From Bacillota bacterium (lineage in GTDB: Bacteria; Bacillota; Clostridia; Peptostreptococcales; Anaerovoracaceae): a DNA stretch of 64,000 nt. A program made the translations under genes and the position numbers. Positions 8,300 through 17,083 of the stretch are shown here, piece after piece; positions within the stretch are counted from its first letter, which is position 1; each line of letters starts with the position of its first letter. The DNA lies in contig JAQYCQ010000002.1 of assembly GCA_028724585.1 (NCBI GenBank), forward strand, positions 1-64,000. The letters are read 5' to 3'. Below the pieces are notes generated by a model that searched no databases, had not been told where the DNA came from, and was given only the letters and a program-made list of their open reading frames with translations.

Positions 8300-9679
8300 C
8301 TACCTGCTGGCCGAGCAGACTATGCCTATGCCTGACAGCACAGCGCAGACTATAAATGTCACATGTATAGCTGACATTATCGAGGCTGTGCCCGCGCTGG
8401 CCAAGGCTATATTTCCTACTATAGCGCCGACTATGACCGTAACTATAGCCATGCTGGCCGTCTGCCCCACCGTCCTGCTCGTCGACATGATAGAGGAAGC
8501 TACTCCGTAGTAGTTAGGCTTTACCGCGCTCATGATAGCGTTTGTATTAGGAGACGAGAAGAGAGCGAAGCCGAGGCCTGTTACCGCGAAGGCCGCCAGC
8601 AGATATGCCATTGGCGTATCAGGATGCGTGAATATCAGCATCACTATGCCGGCGCAGGTCAGGCTCATGCCTATAGAAGCCAGCAGATAAGGCGAACGCT
8701 TGTCTGAAAGCCTTCCTGCCATCGGTGAAAGTACCGCCTGTACCAGCGGAGTCGTTATCAGGATCAGGCCCGCTGTCGCTGAATTCATGCCTTTTACGCT
8801 CTGCAGATAGATGGACATGAGATAGCTGATAGAGAAGGAAGCTCCGTAGTTGAGCAGAGCCGCTATATTGGACAGGGTAAATCCCCTGCTCTCCGTAAAG
8901 AGCTTCAGGTCCAGGACAGGCATGTCCGTCTTGAGCTCCCTGCGCACGAAGAAAAACAGCAGCAGCAGGGAAATGACGAATATGACCTTAGCCGCGGTAT
9001 ATGTGGTAAAGTCAGTGAGCCCGTACAGGAATGCCGATGTGGCCAGTACATAGAGCACGCAGCCAGGCATATCCATAGATGAGAGCGGAGGTATGCCTTT
9101 CGAATTCCTTTCCTTATCTGTCTCTTTTATAAATATAAACGACAGAACTATCATAGGGATGCTGTATATGGTGATGAGGATCATTATAGATCTCCAGCCC
9201 AGCACGTGATTAAGAAAACCTCCCAGCACAGGACCCAGTGACAGTCCCAGGTAGGTGAACATTACTGAAAAGCCCATGAGCCCGCCCCGGATCTCTACCG
9301 GGAAATTCTGGGATATGATAGCGGTGTTTGTCGAAAAGATCATTCCCGCCCCCACACCCTGGCAGAGCCTCATCGCGATCAGCATCTGTATATTTGCCGA
9401 CAGGGCGCTGAGTCCAGAGAAGATCATAAATACTATCGTTCCGGCTATGAAGACCTTCTTCTTACTGTAAAGGTCCGCAAATCTGCCTATAGGGACCATA
9501 AAGGCCGTGGAAGTGAGCAGGTAGGACGTGATGATCCAGCCCATGCTGACAGCGCCCGCCGAGAACTCCGACGCTATCGAAGGCACAGACAGAGTCAGCG
9601 AGCTCCCCATGAACGGCGAGATAAAGGCCGCCATGATCAGAGGCAAAAGCTGCTTTTTATCTGACGAATCTAACTTCAA
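8300..9679 (-). CDS. MFS drug-exporter-like transporter (DHA2, 14-TM)
   Basis: 459 residues, about 14 hydrophobic segments. PIGRFADLYSKKKVF matches the motif-A loop between TM2 and TM3, and GFLNHVLGWRSIMI matches the GP..GG..W RWxF motif C/D region of EmrB/QacA transporters. Export of drugs or organic compounds by proton antiport is expected; the substrate is unknown. Translation begins at TTG 9679, nine bases after AAAGGAG. The 125-bp gap to glyA holds a degenerate palindrome (GACAGCTCTGCTGAC) but no obvious terminator. Confidence 0.9.
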   Translation of the reverse strand: MKLDSSDKKQLLPLIMAAFISPFMGSSLTLSVPSIASEFSAGAVSMGWIITSYLLTSTAFMVPIGRFADLYSKKKVFIAGTIVFMIFSGLSALSANIQMLIAMRLCQGVGAGMIFSTNTAIISQNFPVEIRGGLMGFSVMFTYLGLSLGPVLGGFLNHVLGWRSIMILITIYSIPMIVLSFIFIKETDKERNSKGIPPLSSMDMPGCVLYVLATSAFLYGLTDFTTYTAAKVIFVISLLLLFFFVRRELKTDMPVLDLKLFTESRGFTLSNIAALLNYGASFSISYLMSIYLQSVKGMNSATAGLILITTPLVQAVLSPMAGRLSDKRSPYLLASIGMSLTCAGIVMLIFTHPDTPMAYLLAAFAVTGLGFALFSSPNTNAIMSAVKPNYYGVASSIMSTSRTVGQTASMAIVTVIVGAIVGNIALASAGTASIMSAIHVTFIVCAVLSGIGIVCSASR

Positions 9680-9787
9680 ATCTATTTTTCTCCTTTCCGT
9701 GAATTACTTTGCTATTATACAGCAAATAACAGATATTCGGAAAAGGCTTTTCTGCTCAGGGTGAATTTTCACAGGCCGAATCTTTAC

Positions 9788-9802
9788 GTCTGCTCCGCAG
9801 AC
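9788..9802. repeat. TCC palindrome
   Basis: GTCTGC-TCC-GCAGAC lies between the start of the MFS gene and the terminator of the LTA synthase gene. Confidence 0.75.
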
Positions 9803-9824
9803 GCGGTATTAAACTGCAGGACGC

Positions 9825-9860
9825 AAAAAGTCCCTCCCGCGGATCTCCACGGAAGGAACT
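9825..9860 (-). terminator. Terminator of the LTA synthase gene
   Basis: A 14-bp stem (9829-9842 with 9847-9860) pairs completely if G-U pairs are allowed. It has a 4-nt loop and is followed on the minus strand by TTTTTGCG. Confidence 0.88.
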
Positions 9861-9893
9861 CTGAAATATCACTGCGTAAGTATATATTCTTTT

Positions 9894-12101
9894 TTAATAA
9901 TTGTTCTCTTCGTTTTCGATGTCTGTTTTTATGCTGTCTTCGGACTCGTGCTTGTCCAGGGAGAGGTTAGGAACCGCTTCGCCTGTCTGTACAGCCTTTC
10001 CGTCCTTCCAGGTCCATGTGCCTGCCGAGCTCAGCTGCAGCTTCTTGCTGGACATCTGGATGATCTCGATAGTATCGCCGTCACCCAGCGAGTCACCGCC
10101 GGCGCAGGATATCATGCCCGAACTGAGGAATTCGGTCTTAACCTGTCTGCCGTTGATGAAGATCTTAGAAGCCTGAGTGAAGTTCTCGCCTGTCACATAA
10201 AGTCTCGTGCCGTAGTTGGACATACCGCTGACCGTTATAGGGTCGATGCCGAACTTCATATCAGCCTTAGGATACCTGACTCCGTCTGTAGCGTAGCTTT
10301 CTCCATAGAGCATGTCGTACTGGAGATCGTGCATATCCTTGTAGTAATCCTTATCGTCAGTGCAGTACTGCTGGAACTTGTTGACTACTCCGCTGTGGAG
10401 ACCGACTAGCTTCATGACCTGAGCGCCCAGCTGGTAGGTTGTGAGGTCCTTGTCCTCCTTCTGGAGACCGAAATTATCCCAGATGACGTACTCTGTCTGG
10501 TAGATGTTGCCGTTCACCACATCATCGTTCGTGATGCTGAACTTAGGCAGGTGGTCGCCGTAAACTACCAGGACAGTAGGCTCGCTGCTCTGTGAGAGCG
10601 AGTCCGTGAGCTGGCCGAGGAACTCGTCCATCTGGTGGATCTGGTTGACGTAGTACTCGAAGCCTACAGCTTCATCTTTGTTGAAGCCGTTTACCTTGAT
10701 AGTCTGAGTGTCATCTATCGGCTCTGTCGGGTACTTGCCGTGACCCTGTACCGAAACAGCGAATACGTAATCCTGCTGTGGCGTCGACTGGAGAGCCTTG
10801 TTTATCTCGCCTGTGAGTATGTAGTCCTTAGCCCAGTTCAGAGGGTTCCTCTCAACATTCTGCATATATTCTACAGAAGTGAACGTATCGAATCCCAGAT
10901 CAGGGTAAACCAGGTATCTGCCGTAGAACTTGCCTGTGTGGTTGTGGATAGCGTGTGTGCCGTATCCGTATTCCTTGAGGTCGTTAGCTACAGACTCGCT
11001 GGTAGTCTTTCTCATGATCGTAGTGTAAGGGTATTCGCCAGGGCCGAAGTTAGCCAGGGAGAAGCCTGTGTTGACCTCGTACTCTGTATTTGCCGTGCCG
11101 GCGCCGAATGAAGGCGTCGTAAGGAAGCCTGAGCTGTAATTCTCTTTCATCTTGTCAAAGTTAGGCAGCGGAGTCTCTGAGAAGGTTACGTTCTTCAGAG
11201 TCGTCGGATCAAAGAAGGATTCCATCTGAAGTATTACTATATTAGGGGTTTCCTTTGTAGCCTTGTCGGACTTGACTATCTGGGCTGTGCCCGCGTCTCC
11301 GGCTTCATTATTTATCTTGTCGACTATAGCGTCTATGCTCTTTTCAGAGTAATCATTTGGCTTCGAAACACCTCTGTCTACCACGCTGGCAGCGAAGCAG
11401 TAAGCGAAACCGTAGTTTTTGTAAGCATCCTGGATGTTGTGGAATGTCGTGATGATCGTGCCGTTATTGACAGAAACGACAGTAGCGCCGCCGAGGAGCA
11501 TGCAGAAACAGAGCACCTGAGCGACAGCCTTTCTGTACATTATCTTAGACTTCTTTGCCTTGACCAGCAGATTTATCATCACTATAGCAAATACCACGAT
11601 GGCTGCGCCTATCGCTACTCTGAATATAGGGCTGGTGTAGACTGTAACTATGCTGAACACGTCTTTAAGAGTCCTGAAGTCCATGAAGTTCAGCGGCGTC
11701 GTCCTGTAGGAAAGCAGGACGCAGTTGGCTATGCCGAGTATAAGCCATACGAATGAAATGACCGTAAAAGCAAAGCCTCTCCTTCTAAAGAGCAGGGCAA
11801 GCGACATGGTCGCCATGACCAGTATCCAGTTATAGATAAAGACCAGCGGATGGGTAAAGAGATAAGTCAGTCCCAGTATCGGTGATCTCCTGCTGAGCAT
11901 TTCCACCACAAGGTAGATCAGGAATGAATGGTATATGGTATAAATAGCGGGCCTGCTCTGGAGCTTCCTCACGAAAGCCACCGGCCTGCCGAAAAATCTG
12001 TCGCAGACAGCGCATATAGCGTCTCTGGCCGCTGTAAATCTCAGTAGCAGAGCGCTGATAAAGCCTATCGACATGATTCTGCTTTTCAACTTGTTGAACA
12101 T
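9894..12101 (-). CDS. LtaS-type lipoteichoic acid synthase / sulfatase-family membrane enzyme
   Basis: 735 residues from Met at 12101, which sits eight bases after GGAGG; an in-frame ATG 15 bases upstream lacks a site. Five N-terminal membrane segments are followed by an extracellular sulfatase fold: ILQMESFFDP near the metal site, TPSFGAGTANTEYEVNTG with the nucleophile threonine, and VVYGDHLPK. This family polymerises glycerol phosphate from phosphatidylglycerol outside the membrane. The last 110 residues (ITVSGMSNYGTRLYVTGENF onward) resemble an IPT/TIG-like beta-sandwich, an addition not present in Bacillus LtaS. A TTGACA -35 lies at 12180-12185. Confidence 0.88.
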   Translation of the reverse strand: MFNKLKSRIMSIGFISALLLRFTAARDAICAVCDRFFGRPVAFVRKLQSRPAIYTIYHSFLIYLVVEMLSRRSPILGLTYLFTHPLVFIYNWILVMATMSLALLFRRRGFAFTVISFVWLILGIANCVLLSYRTTPLNFMDFRTLKDVFSIVTVYTSPIFRVAIGAAIVVFAIVMINLLVKAKKSKIMYRKAVAQVLCFCMLLGGATVVSVNNGTIITTFHNIQDAYKNYGFAYCFAASVVDRGVSKPNDYSEKSIDAIVDKINNEAGDAGTAQIVKSDKATKETPNIVILQMESFFDPTTLKNVTFSETPLPNFDKMKENYSSGFLTTPSFGAGTANTEYEVNTGFSLANFGPGEYPYTTIMRKTTSESVANDLKEYGYGTHAIHNHTGKFYGRYLVYPDLGFDTFTSVEYMQNVERNPLNWAKDYILTGEINKALQSTPQQDYVFAVSVQGHGKYPTEPIDDTQTIKVNGFNKDEAVGFEYYVNQIHQMDEFLGQLTDSLSQSSEPTVLVVYGDHLPKFSITNDDVVNGNIYQTEYVIWDNFGLQKEDKDLTTYQLGAQVMKLVGLHSGVVNKFQQYCTDDKDYYKDMHDLQYDMLYGESYATDGVRYPKADMKFGIDPITVSGMSNYGTRLYVTGENFTQASKIFINGRQVKTEFLSSGMISCAGGDSLGDGDTIEIIQMSSKKLQLSSAGTWTWKDGKAVQTGEAVPNLSLDKHESEDSIKTDIENEENNY

Positions 12102-12321
12102 TTTGACTGCCTCCATTGATCTTCAGATAAATATCATATATCTGATAAATCCTCGTATCTGTATCTAAGCGCCCGTGATCTGTCAACCTTAACTGTAATA
12201 AAAAGCGACAAAGAGAGCGCCCTAGAAGCTTTATGACATAGCTATTTTACGCACATATTACAGAATGTCAATCTCGTTCAAACAATTTTCATATACTTTT
12301 CATAAAAGTGCCCAAAAGCCT

Positions 12322-13362
12322 CTATTCTATAGCCTCCCTGAGCTCACGGCAGAAGATCTCCGGATCAGCAGCCTCCATAAAAGCACTCATAACACAGGTG
12401 CCGGCGCAGCCGGTGTCCCTGACTTCCGCTATGTTCCAGAGGCCTATGCCGCCTATAGCGTAGACAGGTATCCCCGCCTCGAGCACAGCCAGACGCAGAG
12501 CCTGAGTACCGCGCGGAGCGGCTCCCTTCTTGCAGTTCGTTGGATAAATATGACCGTAAACAGCGTAGGAGGCTCCCATTTCTCCTGCTTCACGAGCTTC
12601 CTCCGGTGAATGGACAGAGACTCCGACCTTCTTCGGCAGCAGAGCGTTCAGCTCCGGATCTTCTTTAATGCGCTTGAACTCAGCCAGGGGCAGATGGATC
12701 TCCGGCCAGCCGGCTTTAATACCTTCATCCGCGTGAGCGTGCCAGATGACACTTCTTCCCTTTTTCTGCGCCAGTCTCTGAGTTTCCAGAGCAAGAGCTC
12801 TGTATTCCCCGTCAGTCAGCTGTTTAGCTCTCAGAATAACGGCATCAGCGCCGCATCCCGCCAGCTGCGCCGCCTTTTCAGCAGACTCCTGACCTTCCTT
12901 AAAATCAGTCACTGCTATGATCTTAAAGTCTTCATTCAATACCGCGCGTGCCGACGCGTATTTCTTCTTCAGCTGCGCGATCTTCTCATCGCTCATCTTT
13001 CCTGCCCTCAGCCTGCCCTCGTCCGAGTTATGACCCAGGTCAGCCAGCTTTACCATCCTGGCAGCCGGGTTATCTTTGAGCGCCCTTACATAATCCAGAT
13101 AAGGGGTATCGTCGTCATGAGTCAAAAGGCGTAAAGCTTCAATGACCTGAGGCGGGAAATCTTCCGCCAGCTGCTCAAGAGTCACATCTGTGTCCTCAAC
13201 CACATCGTGGAGCAGGGCAGCGCAGGCAGTGATCTCTTCCGGCATATTTTGCGCTACCTGATAAGGATGAAAGATATATGGAGCGCCGTTTCTGTCCCTC
13301 TGCCCTTCATGAGCTCTGTAGGCAATATCCATAGCCCTGTAAGTCATATCAGTATAGATCAT
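12322..13362 (-). CDS. HD-domain hydrolase fused to thiamine-phosphate synthase (ThiE/TenI)
   Basis: 346 residues from ATG 13362, which follows GGAGGAG by six bases. Residues 1-145 form a RelA/SpoT-type HD domain: H18, H32 in FHPYQVA, LLHDVVEDT (H52-D53) and KLADLGHN. Residues about 150-346 are ThiE/TenI-like: IIAVTDF, ILRAKQLTDGEY, VGVSVHSPEEA, YAVYGHIYPTNCKKGAAPRG and YAIGGIGLWNI. ThiE couples hydroxymethylpyrimidine-PP with thiazole phosphate; TenI homologues aromatise the thiazole. The HD part resembles small (p)ppGpp or nucleotide hydrolases. It is the last gene behind thiSFGH, so thiazole/TMP synthesis fits; the HD role is unknown. Confidence 0.85.
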   Translation of the reverse strand: MIYTDMTYRAMDIAYRAHEGQRDRNGAPYIFHPYQVAQNMPEEITACAALLHDVVEDTDVTLEQLAEDFPPQVIEALRLLTHDDDTPYLDYVRALKDNPAARMVKLADLGHNSDEGRLRAGKMSDEKIAQLKKKYASARAVLNEDFKIIAVTDFKEGQESAEKAAQLAGCGADAVILRAKQLTDGEYRALALETQRLAQKKGRSVIWHAHADEGIKAGWPEIHLPLAEFKRIKEDPELNALLPKKVGVSVHSPEEAREAGEMGASYAVYGHIYPTNCKKGAAPRGTQALRLAVLEAGIPVYAIGGIGLWNIAEVRDTGCAGTCVMSAFMEAADPEIFCRELREAIE

Positions 13363-13374
13363 AATCTCCTCCAC

Positions 13375-13389
13375 GCCGGCTCCGCCGGC
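13375..13389. repeat. TCC palindrome upstream of the HD-ThiE start
   Basis: GCCGGC-TCC-GCCGGC, beginning 12 bases before the ATG. Choosing the longer upstream frame would put this repeat inside the protein, which argues for the start at 13362. Confidence 0.75.
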
Positions 13390-13461
13390 AATATAAAAGC
13401 GGAGAGCGCAGTCACATCCGCGCGTCTCCGCCAATAATGCTTTTTACGGTTTTCCCTCCCT

Positions 13462-13476
13462 GTCAGCGGAGCTGAC
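13462..13476. repeat. GGA palindrome downstream of thiH
   Basis: GTCAGC-GGA-GCTGAC, 15 bp before the thiH stop codon on the plus-strand map. Together with the copy at 13375 it fills the short thiH/HD-ThiE gap. Confidence 0.75.
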
Positions 13477-13490
13477 GCGGGCACGGGAAT

Positions 13491-14651
13491 TTATACATAT
13501 ATATAGTCGTTCATGACCGGCTGCAGGCCTTCGGCCTCGAGAGCCTTAAACACTTCGTCCACGCTCCTGCCGTCGGAGATGATGAACTGGTCGTCACCCG
13601 CATTGTCTACTTTGTCGGAATGGCTTCCGATACCTGTGCTCACGCCGGCTGAGATCTTTGTAGCGGCTATCTTGACCAGGTTGTCCCTGAATTCCGCTCT
13701 CTCACGTGTAGAGATCGTGATCCCGGCAAAAGGCATGTAGATCCTGTAAGCGCATACGATCTGCAGCAGCTCTCTCTCGTGTACGTCCCTCGGGTTGATC
13801 TTGTCGTTGTTGACTATAGGCCTGAGTCTCGGGCAGGAGAATGAGATCTCAGCCTGAGGATACTTCTTCTGGATCAGATTGGCGTGAATGCCTGTCGCGA
13901 AAGCGTCCTTCCTGAAATCGGCGAGGCCGAGCAGGGCTCCGAAGCCTACTCCTCTCATGCCGCCCTTAAGAGCACGCTCCTGGGCGTTGACCCTGTAAGG
14001 ATATATCCTCTTGTGGCCCTCTACGTGAAACCTCTCGTACATATTTGAATCGTATGTCTCCTGGAAGACTGTAACGCAGTCGGCGCCGCACTCGTGGAGA
14101 TACTTGTATTCGTCCGAATTTACCGGATATACCTCCAGGCCTATATACCTGAAGTACTTCTTAGCGATCCTGCAGGCTTCGCCTATGTATCTGACGTCTG
14201 ACGCCTCGCGGCTCTCGCCGGTGAGGATGAGCACTTCTTCGAGACCCGTCTTCGCTATCGCTTCCATCTCTTCTTCTACTTCTTTAAAGTCGAGCTTTCT
14301 GCGGTTGATGTTGTTGTGGCAGTTGAAGCCGCAGTATACGCAGTAATTCTCGCAGTAATTGGAAATGTAAAGCGGTGTGAACATGAGCACCGTGTTGCCG
14401 AAATGCTTGAGCTTTTCCTGCTGGGCCTTGCGGGCTATCTGTTCAAGATAAGGCGCCGCGGCAGGTGACAGCAGGGCTCCGAAGTCTTCGTCTGTGCAGA
14501 GATCGTGGGCCAGCGCGCGTTCCACATCCGCCGCGGTATATGAATCCGCGTCGTAGGCATTCATGGCGCTGACTACTTTATCTAAAATATCTGAATCTTC
14601 CAGCTTCTCCATACCCGGAAGATAGGTCATGTGATCTATTCTTTCTCTCAC
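13491..14651 (-). CDS. thiH: 2-iminoacetate synthase ThiH
   Basis: 386 residues, family length about 370. The radical SAM cluster motif is CENYCVYC (C-x3-C-x2-C), preceded by FTPLYISNYC; the C-terminus has the ISAGVSTGIGSHS block. It cleaves tyrosine to dehydroglycine and p-cresol, feeding the glycine-derived half of the thiazole ring, and is the anaerobic alternative to ThiO. The start is GTG 14651 behind AGGAGGAAAATTC, 17 bases after the thiG stop; Met8 is an alternative. Confidence 0.95.
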   Translation of the reverse strand: MRERIDHMTYLPGMEKLEDSDILDKVVSAMNAYDADSYTAADVERALAHDLCTDEDFGALLSPAAAPYLEQIARKAQQEKLKHFGNTVLMFTPLYISNYCENYCVYCGFNCHNNINRRKLDFKEVEEEMEAIAKTGLEEVLILTGESREASDVRYIGEACRIAKKYFRYIGLEVYPVNSDEYKYLHECGADCVTVFQETYDSNMYERFHVEGHKRIYPYRVNAQERALKGGMRGVGFGALLGLADFRKDAFATGIHANLIQKKYPQAEISFSCPRLRPIVNNDKINPRDVHERELLQIVCAYRIYMPFAGITISTRERAEFRDNLVKIAATKISAGVSTGIGSHSDKVDNAGDDQFIISDGRSVDEVFKALEAEGLQPVMNDYIYV

Positions 14652-14668
14652 TCTGTCGAATTTTCCTC

Positions 14669-15448
14669 CTATTCGCTGATGAATCCTGTCAGCGGTGATG
14701 ACGGGTCAGCTCCGCTCTCGAGCACCCTGCCCGGTCCTGCCAGATAAGCCTCGCGGCCTGCCCTTACGGCTTCTCCGAAAGCCTTGGCCATCAGGGAAAC
14801 GTCCTTAGCGGAAGCTATGCCTGTGTTGCACATTACGGCGTCAGCTCCCATCTCCATAGCTTCGCAAGCCTGTGAAGGCCTTCCGAGACCGGCGTCTACG
14901 ATGACAGGCAGGTCTATCTCGCTGATGAGCATCTGAATGAAGTCTTTTGTGCTGAGACCCTTGTTTGAGCCGATAGGCGCTGCCAGCGGCATTACTGCCG
15001 CCGCGCCTGATTCTACCAGGTCTCTGGCTGTATAAAGATCCGGATAGATGTAAGGCATTACTATGAAGCCCTCGTCGGCGAGGATCTCAGTAGCCTTTAC
15101 TGTCTCCAGATTATCCGGCATGAGATACTTGGAGTCGCGCATGATCTCGATCTTTACGAAATCTCCGCAGCCCATCTCTCTGGCCAGCCTGGCTATGCGC
15201 ACCGCTTCTCTGGCGTCTCTGGCGCCGGAAGTGTTGGGCATCAGCGTAACATTGTCAGGAATATAGTCGAGGATATTTTCCGTACCGGAGTTAGCCCTTC
15301 TGACAGCCATAGTGACTATCTCGGCGCCGGCCTGTTCGACCGCTGCTTTTATCAGATTTACACTGTATTTGCCAGATCCGAGTATGAACCTGGAGTTGAA
15401 TTCGTGTCCCGCGATAACGAGCTTGTCATCCTTGTTGTCCGTGGTCAT
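14669..15448 (-). CDS. thiG: Thiazole synthase ThiG
   Basis: 259 residues. It shows [26 protein letters not shown] with the Schiff-base lysine region nearby, [26 protein letters not shown] and [16 protein letters not shown], all typical of ThiG. It condenses DXP, dehydroglycine from ThiH and sulfur from ThiS-thiocarboxylate into the thiazole phosphate. Its ATG overlaps the thiF stop by four bases (ATGA), implying translational coupling. Confidence 0.97.
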   Translation of the reverse strand: MTTDNKDDKLVIAGHEFNSRFILGSGKYSVNLIKAAVEQAGAEIVTMAVRRANSGTENILDYIPDNVTLMPNTSGARDAREAVRIARLAREMGCGDFVKIEIMRDSKYLMPDNLETVKATEILADEGFIVMPYIYPDLYTARDLVESGAAAVMPLAAPIGSNKGLSTKDFIQMLISEIDLPVIVDAGLGRPSQACEAMEMGADAVMCNTGIASAKDVSLMAKAFGEAVRAGREAYLAGPGRVLESGADPSSPLTGFISE

Positions 15449-16113
15449 CTGATATTTTTTCCTCCTTCGATCAAAAGCTGGAGCACGGCATTAGCCTGAT
15501 GGCCCGCGCAGATAGACACGCGCGGCGCAAAGAGATGATAGCCTGATTCAAGGCCGTTGACGCCGTCTCCGCATAATATAAATTTATCAGTTATCTTTTT
15601 TGTCTTGATCAGATTGCTGTCCATATATCCGGCCAGTCCCATTCCAGAGACGACAGTAGTATCTGGAGCCTGCTCCATAGCGGTATTTACCAGCATAGCC
15701 TTGTTGGCCGCGCTGTCAAAGGCCTCTACCAGGATCTCGGCGTCCCCGAAAATATCCAGGTAATTTTCAGGAGTGACTTTTACCTTCTCTGTTCTGATGT
15801 CGATATATGGATTTATGTCGTGAAGAATCTCACTTATCGCTTCTGTCTTAGGCATTCCGATCTGCCTGATGAAATAATACTGTCTATTGATGTTAGTAAG
15901 ATCTATCACATCGAAATCGACCAGATGCAGGTGTCCTACTCCCGCTCTGGCTAACATAACAGCAATGTTTGATCCCAGTCCTCCCAGGCCGGCTATGTCT
16001 ACTTTCGAATCCCATAACAGCCTGCGGACTTCTTCCGTGTGTCTCTCATCGAGCGCCGTGAAGATCTCTTCTTCTGAAGGCGCCGGAGACTTTCCATTCC
16101 CGATGTCAGACAT
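15445..16113 (-). CDS. thiF: ThiS adenylyltransferase ThiF
   Basis: 222 residues from ATG 16113, the length of the short clostridial ThiF. It has the nucleotide-binding glycine loop [20 protein letters not shown] and [17 protein letters not shown], which holds the acidic and arginine residues that bind ATP-Mg. It adenylates the C-terminal glycine of ThiS. A longer upstream frame is only the antisense-like reading across thiS, and the ATG shares one base with the thiS stop (TGATG), so the short start is right. Confidence 0.93.
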   Translation of the reverse strand: MSDIGNGKSPAPSEEEIFTALDERHTEEVRRLLWDSKVDIAGLGGLGSNIAVMLARAGVGHLHLVDFDVIDLTNINRQYYFIRQIGMPKTEAISEILHDINPYIDIRTEKVKVTPENYLDIFGDAEILVEAFDSAANKAMLVNTAMEQAPDTTVVSGMGLAGYMDSNLIKTKKITDKFILCGDGVNGLESGYHLFAPRVSICAGHQANAVLQLLIEGGKNIR

Positions 16114-16310
16114 CAGCCGCCACCTACGAAGCTGACGATCTCTATGATCTCGCCGTCTCTGATCACTTTGTCCGCGTAATCTTTTCTCGGGATCACTCCG
16201 CCGTCGCATTCGACAGCGACTTTCTGGGGATCGTAACCGGATTCGGTCAGATAGTCCATGATACTGGAACCGACATGGCCGGAAACAGCCTTCCCGTTTA
16301 TAGTAACCAT
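16113..16310 (-). CDS. thiS: Sulfur carrier protein ThiS
   Basis: 65 residues with a ubiquitin-like fold, beginning MVTINGKAV and ending FVGGG; the terminal Gly-Gly is adenylated by ThiF and then thiocarboxylated to deliver sulfur to ThiG. It is the first gene of the operon, with AGGAGG seven bases before the ATG. The adjacent promoter carries a palindromic operator. Confidence 0.93.
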   Translation of the reverse strand: MVTINGKAVSGHVGSSIMDYLTESGYDPQKVAVECDGGVIPRKDYADKVIRDGEIIEIVSFVGGG

Positions 16311-16354
16311 ATTTCCTCCTTTGCATCAAAAATGCATCGAAAAAGTTTGACATA

Positions 16355-16383
16355 AGTATAACACCTAAATAGGTATTATTCAA
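16355..16383 (-). promoter_or_regulatory. thi operon promoter with palindromic operator
   Basis: On the minus strand TTGAAT (16378-16383), a 17-base spacer and TATACT (16355-16360) form a good sigma-A promoter 45 bp upstream of thiS. The spacer is occupied by a near-perfect inverted repeat (16359-16378; core ACCTA-AA-TAGGT, 9-bp arms with one mismatch). A repressor bound there would block polymerase. No TPP riboswitch was found in the leader. Confidence 0.65.
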
Positions 16384-16705
16384 TATTGTGAAAATCGTTC
16401 ATATTTTCAGAAAAAGCGATTATATGGAGTGATTTTTTCTAGAGTAAAAGTCTGTGATTGCAACGTTTTCAAAAGATTTAACGCTTATTTTTCCTTTAGT
16501 TGTCTTAACAACTATCGTCGCCTTTCAGCCCTTTTTTGATCGTAATTTTTTCAGGTGAAAAATAAGGGTCACGCATATGATTTCTGCTGAAATTATATGT
16601 ATATATATTATATAAACTAACTATTCTTTCATATAAAAATACATGTATCCTAATTATATTTACCGAAATTATATGCAAAGCTGTCCTTTTCATAATAAAA
16701 ACGGC

Positions 16706-16816
16706 AAAAAAATATCCGGCCGACTTCTCAGCCGTCCGGATATTCTGCGGGTCTCCCCGCCTTCCGTTTTTATATAATCGAATCAGGTTGCAGGAAAATG
16801 TATTATTTACTTATCT
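16706..16816 (-). ncRNA. Candidate small RNA with intrinsic terminator
   Basis: On the minus strand TTGCTA (16846-16851), a 17-base spacer and TAATAT (16823-16828) resemble a promoter. About 65 bases later comes a GCGGG-GAGA-CCCGC hairpin, then a stem AATATCCGG/CCGGATATT with an inner GAGA-loop helix and seven T. No open frame lies between, so a short structured RNA of about 110 nt is the simplest reading. I do not recognise a known RNA family. Confidence 0.4.
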
Positions 16817-16959
16817 GCTAGTATATTAGCACACTATCGTATGTATAGCAACAAATTTGAAGATATTTTATCAATATTTTTCAAAAAACATTATACGTAT
16901 GTTCATTTGCATCTCCTTTCCAGCATCCATATCATAAGCAAAATAACCTTTCACCACGA

Positions 16960-16993
16960 CGGCTCCGCCGACGGCCATGTCCGCGGAGCGGAC
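16960..16993. repeat. Pair of TCC/GGA palindromes
   Basis: CGGC-TCC-GCCG (16960-16970) and GTCCGC-GGA-GCGGAC (16979-16993), directly upstream of the MATE promoter. Confidence 0.75.
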
Positions 16994-17010
16994 AAAGGTA
17001 AGCGGTTCAA

Positions 17011-17039
17011 TTGTATTCATATATATATGGTGTTATAAT
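17011..17039 (+). promoter_or_regulatory. Promoter of the MATE gene
   Basis: TTGTAT (17011-17016), 17-base spacer, TATAAT (17034-17039), 44 bp before the start codon. Confidence 0.7.
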
Positions 17040-17083
17040 TCCCTTTGTCTGCAATTTTCAGCGGACGGAAAGGAGTTCTTTTT

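Larger units (their letters stand above)
16384..17083. other. Gene-free region between the thi promoter and the MATE gene
   Basis: About 700 bp, AT-rich, with no convincing coding frame. It contains a candidate minus-strand small RNA (16706-16816), two palindromes (16960-16993) and the MATE promoter (17011-17039). Confidence 0.65.

Noticed and set aside
16114..16383. N-terminal extension of ThiF by about 90 residues
   Set aside because: The extension is thiS read in another frame, arginine-rich, and thiS-thiF overlap by a standard TGATG junction.
16505..16693. 62-codon minus-strand frame in the thi-MATE gap
   Set aside because: AT-rich low-complexity translation, no ribosome site, and it would lie downstream of the small-RNA terminator.
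16706..16830. TPP riboswitch (CTGAGA and ACCTGAT words near the thi operon)
   Set aside because: The two words occur in the wrong order for a THI element, the CTGAGA lies in the loop of a terminator, and the thi operon has its own promoter downstream.
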